DNA from: JAJXSS01 sp964547135
GTDB taxonomy: Bacteria > Planctomycetota > Phycisphaerae > Phycisphaerales > Phycisphaeraceae
Length of the DNA: 64,000 nucleotides
Direction: 5' to 3'
Assembly: GCA_964547135.1 (NCBI GenBank)
Contig: CAZJMK010000005.1
Location: 1-64,000 of the forward strand
Positions 59,525 to 64,000 of this stretch are shown piece after piece. A program made the translations under genes and the position numbers. The notes under the pieces are model-generated. The model was not told the origin of the DNA. It did no database searches and saw only the letters and a program-made list of their open reading frames with translations. How positions within the stretch are numbered: the first letter of the stretch is position 1; each line of letters begins with the position of its first letter.

Positions 59525-60098
59525 GCTACCCCTGACCCGGGGTGTGAACCAATGATTCAGGAATGAACACTTTACACCAGCACTGCCAATTGCCAAGCGA
59601 AACAAATCGAACAATCAGGTCGTGAATAACCTATAAAGCCAGTTATAACAATTATATAAAAGTTATTTTAGGGCAAAGATTTAATTCATTGCCATCAATA
59701 CAGGTCAAAGTGATAATATTCAAAGTCTGAACCATTATGGTCAATATACCGCGTGCCAAACCGGTTGTCAATGACTTGTCAACCACGACAGGGTTAACGT
59801 AGGTGGATTGATTGAACGAGCCGCGACCCCCTGGGGCGTCAGCGAGCGGTGGTTCGAATGAACGTTTTGATAACAGAACCGCTCCCTGACGGTCGCGGCT
59901 CGTACATGCGTTTGCCCTGGTGGCCCAGTGGCCGAGTGCGACGAACATTTCGAATTTCGGTTTTCGAATATACAGAAGCAAGCCGAGTACGAGCGGCTTT
60001 GCCGCGAGGGCTCGGGTATTCTTTGATTGAAAATCTGGCGATTGATGAATTGGTCGTTCAATCAACTGACAAATGTAAAACCACTCGACCACTTCTCG
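59525..60098. repeat. Intergenic region: AT-rich promoter zone and repeat mosaic
   Basis: 59600-59760 is AT-rich and repeat-free and probably holds the alpha-galactosidase promoter (TTATAACAATTATATAA, ATTATGGTCAATAT). Then a nested inverted repeat (59818-59916) related to the one at 18024, a TTTCGAATTTCGG module (59948), covarying hairpin copy 8 (59979-60020), and a CTGGCGATTGATGAATTGG module (60032). Confidence 0.75.
59979..60020 (+). repeat. Covarying hairpin repeat, copy 8
   Basis: Outer stem CCGAG with CTCGG, fully paired; inner hairpin GCGGC-TTT-GCCGC. Confidence 0.82.
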
Positions 60099-61328
60099 TC
60101 ATCGTGTCATCGCATCTTCAATCAAACGTGTCAGCACCTTGCGGGCGTCGAAATATTCATGGGCAATATCAATCGCCCCCTGCGCCTGCCCTGTCGGGTC
60201 GGTGAGTATCGCCTCAATACCAGCCAATGCCCCGTTGACATCCGCAAAACCCAGCACACCCCGACCGATGGGTATGACTTTCGAAAACCCTGTGTCCTGC
60301 ACCACCACCGGCACACCCAGCGCCAAAAAACAAGCTGAGCGACAACTGAACCACCCGGTGCGGGCAGCCACGTATGCGTTTTTCGCCACGCTCCACTCGC
60401 CCATCGCACCGGCCAGGTAACTGCGATAATCCTCCGGCGTACCGCTCACGCGCGTCGGGTCCACCATCTGCCAACCAAGCCCGCGCAGCTGCTCGACCGG
60501 GGCACGACCCGACATCGCCAATTCCAACTCCGGTAGTTTGACCGCATCAAACCGTGCGCCCAACACCTCATTCAACCTGCCCGGTAATTCCATGAACTTT
60601 TGAAACTCGACGCTTTTGCCCCAATACTGCACCCCCCGCACCATCGGCCCTTTCTGTGCCGGTTCCCATGAAGCCACCGTCACCAGCGCTTTGCGTCGCT
60701 GATCAATCGGCACACGATGGGCTTCAAAACGATCCAGCACAATCGGCTGCCGGGTCGGCTTCCAGTGAATGAGTTCCGTCGGAATGCGACACTCCGGCTG
60801 ACCAACGTTTTCACCAAAACTGAAAAACACATCATGCCTGCGAATGTCATCAATGCGCTGTTTGGTTTTGTCATCGACATTGCCCGCCACGTAATCGGGA
60901 ATCGATGCCTGCGTGTACATCGGGTCGCTGTCGAGGAACGCAACCCGCCTGGCAGCGAAATATTCGTCACGCATCCAGCACGTGGCGGAAATGTTCAAAA
61001 ACAAATCGGCACTTTTGCAGAACGCAGCGACCTCTTCCGTACTGCGACCAAAGCAGTGATTCTCCGCATCACGAAAAAACCAGCGCTCACTCAGTTCAGG
61101 CGTGACACGGCCAATCGCGTCGGCCAGTAATTTGGCGTTGTTGCTGCCGTTGCCGACGAAAGTTTGCACGCTGGGGTCGTAACACCATTGGCCGGTGTCT
61201 TCGATGAACAGCACATCGTGGCCGAGCTGGTGAAACCCCAGCGGGTATTGCAGGTAATCCCAGAACACGCCGCCCAGCGGGTAGGTCGCTGCCAAACCGG
61301 TCACCGCGATGCGCAGCCGATCACTCAT
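60099..61328 (-). CDS. Glycosyltransferase-like protein (GT-B type, group 1-like)
   Basis: A 409-residue protein with RIAVTGLAATYPLGGVFWDY at the N-terminus, DVLFIEDTGQW, and a C-terminal part with GEWSVAKNAYVAARTGWFSC and LALGVPVVVQDTGFSKVIP followed by GVLGF, the acceptor end of a GT-B glycosyltransferase. It should transfer a sugar in polysaccharide or glycolipid synthesis. The ATG overlaps the ABC transporter stop (ATGA), so translation is coupled. Nearest characterised family and sugar are not recognised. Confidence 0.75.
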   Translation of the reverse strand: MSDRLRIAVTGLAATYPLGGVFWDYLQYPLGFHQLGHDVLFIEDTGQWCYDPSVQTFVGNGSNNAKLLADAIGRVTPELSERWFFRDAENHCFGRSTEEVAAFCKSADLFLNISATCWMRDEYFAARRVAFLDSDPMYTQASIPDYVAGNVDDKTKQRIDDIRRHDVFFSFGENVGQPECRIPTELIHWKPTRQPIVLDRFEAHRVPIDQRRKALVTVASWEPAQKGPMVRGVQYWGKSVEFQKFMELPGRLNEVLGARFDAVKLPELELAMSGRAPVEQLRGLGWQMVDPTRVSGTPEDYRSYLAGAMGEWSVAKNAYVAARTGWFSCRSACFLALGVPVVVQDTGFSKVIPIGRGVLGFADVNGALAGIEAILTDPTGQAQGAIDIAHEYFDARKVLTRLIEDAMTR

Positions 61329-63094
61329 GACCCTGCCTCCATGGCCACCACGTTCATCGCCTGTTCGACGCTCTTTTCCACCAATTGCCCGTTTTCCACC
61401 GCGATCACCCGGTCGCAATAGCGCAGTGTGCTGGGGCGATGGGTGATAAGAAAGCAGGTGCGTCCCTGCATCAACCGGTTCATCGCTTCCATGATGCGTG
61501 CTTCGGTCTGCACGTCCACCGAACTGGTCGGCTCATCCATGATGAGTATGGGTGCATCTTTGAGGAACGCGCGCGCCAGGCTGATGCGTTGTCGTTCACC
61601 CCCCGACAGCCGCATGCCGCGCTCCCCGACCTGCGTGTCGTAGCCTTGCGGAAATTGGGCGATGAATTCGTCGGCATGAGCAGCTTTGGCGGCATCCATG
61701 ATTTGCTGCATCGTTGCGCCCGGTTTTGAGTATGAAATGTTCTCGGCGATGCTGCTGGAAAATAAAACCGGCTCCTGCAACACGATCGCAAACTGGTTGC
61801 GCAGGTCTTCCAGTTTGTAATCGCGCACATCCAGCCCATCGAGCGTGACACCGCCTGATACCGGGTCGTAAAAACGCATGAGCAGCGACACCATCGTGCT
61901 TTTGCCCGCACCGGTTTTGCCCACGATGCCGATGCGCTGCCCCGGCTCAATCGTCACGTTGGCGCTGCGCAAAATCGGGTTGTCCTTGTCCCCCGCATAG
62001 GCAAACGACACCTCACGCAATTCCACCAACCCCCGCGCCCGGGTGAGTGTTTTGGCATTCGCCTTTTCCGGCACGTCCGGCTTTTCATCCAGCAACTCAA
62101 ACGCACGATCCACCGACACCAGCGACCATTGAATATCCGCAATTTTGCGCGTGATCTGTTCCAACGGCGAGTACAACTGAGCTGTGTAACTCATCACCAT
62201 CCACAAGTGCCCCGCGGTCAGCGACCCGGTGAGTATGTCCCTGGCGCAAAAATAAAGCACCACGGCTGCGCCCAGCGCGGTGGTGAATTTGATCGACCCG
62301 GCCAATCCGCTCTCGGCTGTCGCCAACCGCAACTTGGCACGCACCGTCGATCGACTGCGATTCAAAAAACGATCCTGCTCATCGTCTTCACGGCCAAAGG
62401 CCTTGACCACCCGTATCGCCGTGAGCACTTCCTGTACCACCTTGAGTGCGTCAGCTTCCTGTTCCTTCACCTCCCGATAGCGCTGCGCCCCCAACCCCTT
62501 GAAAAACCGCGGAATGAGCACCAAAAGCGGCGTCACCGCCAGGGCCACCAGCGCCAGTTTCCAACTGATCAGCCAGAGCACCGTGAACATGGCCAGCAGT
62601 GAAACGATGGCGGAGCAGAACGGCCCGACGCCGTAAATCATGATCCATTGAATGCTCTGCGTGTCGTATTGAATGCGATAAATCGAATCGCTGGTGCCGC
62701 GGGCATCGTGAAATGAAAGCGACAGTCGCTGGGCATGTCGAAACAAACGTGAGCGAAATTCCAGCGTCAGTTTTTCACCGGTGAAGGTACACAATATATG
62801 CCGCAAGGCATCCTGACTCATGGCCAGTATCGCCAGTGTCAGTTGCATCACCACCGCGATCAGCACAAACGTGAGTTTGTCCCACTCCGGGCTGACCAGC
62901 GGCATCAACCATTGCGGTAACGCCGGCTTGTCCGTCACCACATTCAATACCATCGCCACCGGCAACGGCGAAGCCAGTATCAATATCCAGGTGAATTGAT
63001 CGAGCACGAACACCGCTGACAGATGCGGCCAGAACGGCCGACCCAGTCGCAGCATCCGTGTGAACGTGGTCAGGTTGGAACGAGGGTTTGCCAT
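61325..63094 (-). CDS. MsbA-like ABC exporter (fused permease and ATPase)
   Basis: A 589-residue half-transporter. Six transmembrane helices lie within residues 1-320; the ATPase has Walker A GKTGAGKSTM, the Q-loop FAIVLQEPVLFSSSI, signature LSGGERQRISLARAF, Walker B ILIMDEPTSSVD and the H-loop ITHRPS. It probably exports a lipid-linked glycan or lipid, given the coupled glycosyltransferase downstream. The ATG is 6 nt inside a longer TTG frame; no strong ribosome site. Confidence 0.92.
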   Translation of the reverse strand: MANPRSNLTTFTRMLRLGRPFWPHLSAVFVLDQFTWILILASPLPVAMVLNVVTDKPALPQWLMPLVSPEWDKLTFVLIAVVMQLTLAILAMSQDALRHILCTFTGEKLTLEFRSRLFRHAQRLSLSFHDARGTSDSIYRIQYDTQSIQWIMIYGVGPFCSAIVSLLAMFTVLWLISWKLALVALAVTPLLVLIPRFFKGLGAQRYREVKEQEADALKVVQEVLTAIRVVKAFGREDDEQDRFLNRSRSTVRAKLRLATAESGLAGSIKFTTALGAAVVLYFCARDILTGSLTAGHLWMVMSYTAQLYSPLEQITRKIADIQWSLVSVDRAFELLDEKPDVPEKANAKTLTRARGLVELREVSFAYAGDKDNPILRSANVTIEPGQRIGIVGKTGAGKSTMVSLLMRFYDPVSGGVTLDGLDVRDYKLEDLRNQFAIVLQEPVLFSSSIAENISYSKPGATMQQIMDAAKAAHADEFIAQFPQGYDTQVGERGMRLSGGERQRISLARAFLKDAPILIMDEPTSSVDVQTEARIMEAMNRLMQGRTCFLITHRPSTLRYCDRVIAVENGQLVEKSVEQAMNVVAMEAGS

Positions 63095-63150
63095 ATGCAA
63101 TCAATCGGTCACACTGACACGAAACAGCATTTGTTGATTCATGTCTTTAT

Positions 63151-63194
63151 CAAGCCGGGTACGAGGTCGCCGCGGCGACCGAGGGCCCGGGTAT
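63151..63194 (+). repeat. Covarying hairpin repeat, copy 9
   Basis: Outer stem CCGGG with CCCGG, fully paired; inner 16-nt perfect palindrome GGTCGCCGCGGCGACC. Confidence 0.84.
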
Positions 63195-63239
63195 GTATTG
63201 ATGATTATTTTTGGTGGTTGATGATTCGATGGTGCTTGG

Positions 63240-64000
63240 TCACCCGTCCCCAACCGGTTTGGTTGACGATGTCGTTGGTTCAGGTGCGTCTTGTGTTTCC
63301 GGTTCTTTCATAACAGTCGTCGGGTTTGCAAGCACTGCCTCCACCACCGGGCTGATGGTGGCCACGATCGCGCCCACGGCTGCGCCTGCTTCACGAAACG
63401 CCTTGACCGCCCCGAAAAATGCAGCCGCCCCCAATACCACCGCCGGCACATACGCAAGGTAATTGTCCGCTTTCCACGCAAACAACCCCGCCAACCACGC
63501 CAGCATGAAAAACAAGGCGATCATGCCCAGCCCCACCGGCGACCAGGTCGGCCAAACGCGAAACAATAACTGCTGTTTACCCTGACCATGTTCCTCGATG
63601 GCCATGCGCAAACGCGCCCCGCCCAACAAACCGCCCGACACGCGCAGGTCCCAGTCGTCAAAATCGCCGCCGCGGCGCACGGCTGCGCCTTTCTTTTCAA
63701 GTGCATCTTCCATCGCAAACAAATGCTGTTCCGGGCTGGACCATTTTTCCCGCCAGATGGCCAATCGCAGCGATTTGGGGAACACAAACTCACGTGCCCC
63801 GCGCTGTCGCAGCGGATGCAGCCCCAAAAGCGTTCGCCCATAAAACCGCACGATCGGCTGCAACAAATGCAGCAGGGCGGTCAAGGCGTGCTTCCATAAC
63901 CGCCGCCAGCGTGACTTGTCTTTGTTGATGAACACCGCCTTCACCCCGCCCATGATGGCCTGATGAATCGGCGCCACCACGGCCAACAGCAGCAACGGAA
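63240..64000 (-). CDS. C-terminal part of a membrane-associated glycosyltransferase
   Basis: The frame is open to the window edge, so the 5' end is missing; at least 251 residues are visible. HALTALLHLLQPIVRFYGR and the following GLHPLR resemble the segment after the catalytic domain in large family 2 glycosyltransferases. Two hydrophobic pairs (IALFFMLAWLAGLFAW and LAYVPAVVLGAAAFFG) form membrane hairpins, and an acidic Pro/Thr-rich tail ends it. It is on the same strand as the ABC exporter and glycosyltransferase downstream, suggesting a surface-glycan cluster. Confidence 0.62.
   Translation of the reverse strand, partial: PLLLLAVVAPIHQAIMGGVKAVFINKDKSRWRRLWKHALTALLHLLQPIVRFYGRTLLGLHPLRQRGAREFVFPKSLRLAIWREKWSSPEQHLFAMEDALEKKGAAVRRGGDFDDWDLRVSGGLLGGARLRMAIEEHGQGKQQLLFRVWPTWSPVGLGMIALFFMLAWLAGLFAWKADNYLAYVPAVVLGAAAFFGAVKAFREAGAAVGAIVATISPVVEAVLANPTTVMKEPETQDAPEPTTSSTKPVGDG

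Overview
The window looks like a piece of a planctomycete chromosome, most likely from the Phycisphaerae side of the phylum. The support is indirect: two formylglycine-type sulfatases, a fused fucokinase/fucose-1-phosphate guanylyltransferase, a remnant prepilin-like protein with an exact H-X9-DG motif, a GntR/LacI-type chimeric regulator beside glycoside hydrolases, bS21 with a long Gly/Arg tail, and housekeeping genes scattered singly rather than in classical operons. One 100-N run (25911-26010) shows that this is a scaffolded assembly. No integrase, transposase gene, phage gene, CRISPR array or rRNA was seen.

Layout. 1-5.7 kb: SDR dehydrogenase and YhcH-type sugar protein, an AhbC/NirJ-like radical SAM enzyme, PAP2 phosphatase, CysQ-like phosphatase, tRNA-Arg. 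5.9-8.4 kb: bS21 with its own terminator, RsfS, TilS. 8.4-24.8 kb: a membrane/coiled-coil protein, sulfatase, PfkB kinase, GltX, DapA, polyprenyl synthase, second sulfatase, NrdR, amidohydrolase, secreted S1/P1-type nuclease, Cache-HAMP-SpoIIE phosphatase, LOG protein, VOC protein. 24.9-26.4 kb: rpmI-rplT, a gapped tandem array, tRNA-Ser. 26.8-39.3 kb: a sugar-activation block (FKP, pyruvate phosphate dikinase, GalU, phosphohexomutase, arabinokinase-like GHMP kinase, ROK regulator). 39.6-49.5 kb, plus strand: sigma-54 response regulator, IspF, UvrB, a mannitol-dehydrogenase-like/PfkB pair, YebC, acylphosphatase, glycosyltransferase. 49.8-59.5 kb, minus strand: a glycan-degradation island (GH140-like, GntR/LacI regulator, secreted GH-A enzyme, alpha-galactosidase) abutting the 3' half of a beheaded cyclophilin gene. 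60-64 kb: glycosyltransferase, ABC exporter and the C-terminus of a large membrane glycosyltransferase.

How the genes work together. Much of the window concerns carbohydrate: release of sulfate and sugars from polysaccharides outside the cell, phosphorylation of free sugars by several GHMP and PfkB kinases, conversion to nucleotide sugars (GalU, FKP), and use by glycosyltransferases and an exporter. Regulation is local (ROK, GntR/LacI) or signal-driven (SpoIIE phosphatase, sigma-54 regulator).

The most unusual content lies between the genes. Nearly every intergenic gap is packed with short palindromic interspersed repeats of at least a dozen families. One family, with nine copies here, has a stem whose two sides change together, which points to selection on a folded structure. 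Modules of these repeats recur in the same order at distant loci. One composite has entered uvrB in frame, adding about 52 residues directly before the DESH helicase motif without breaking the gene, much as Rickettsia palindromic elements do.
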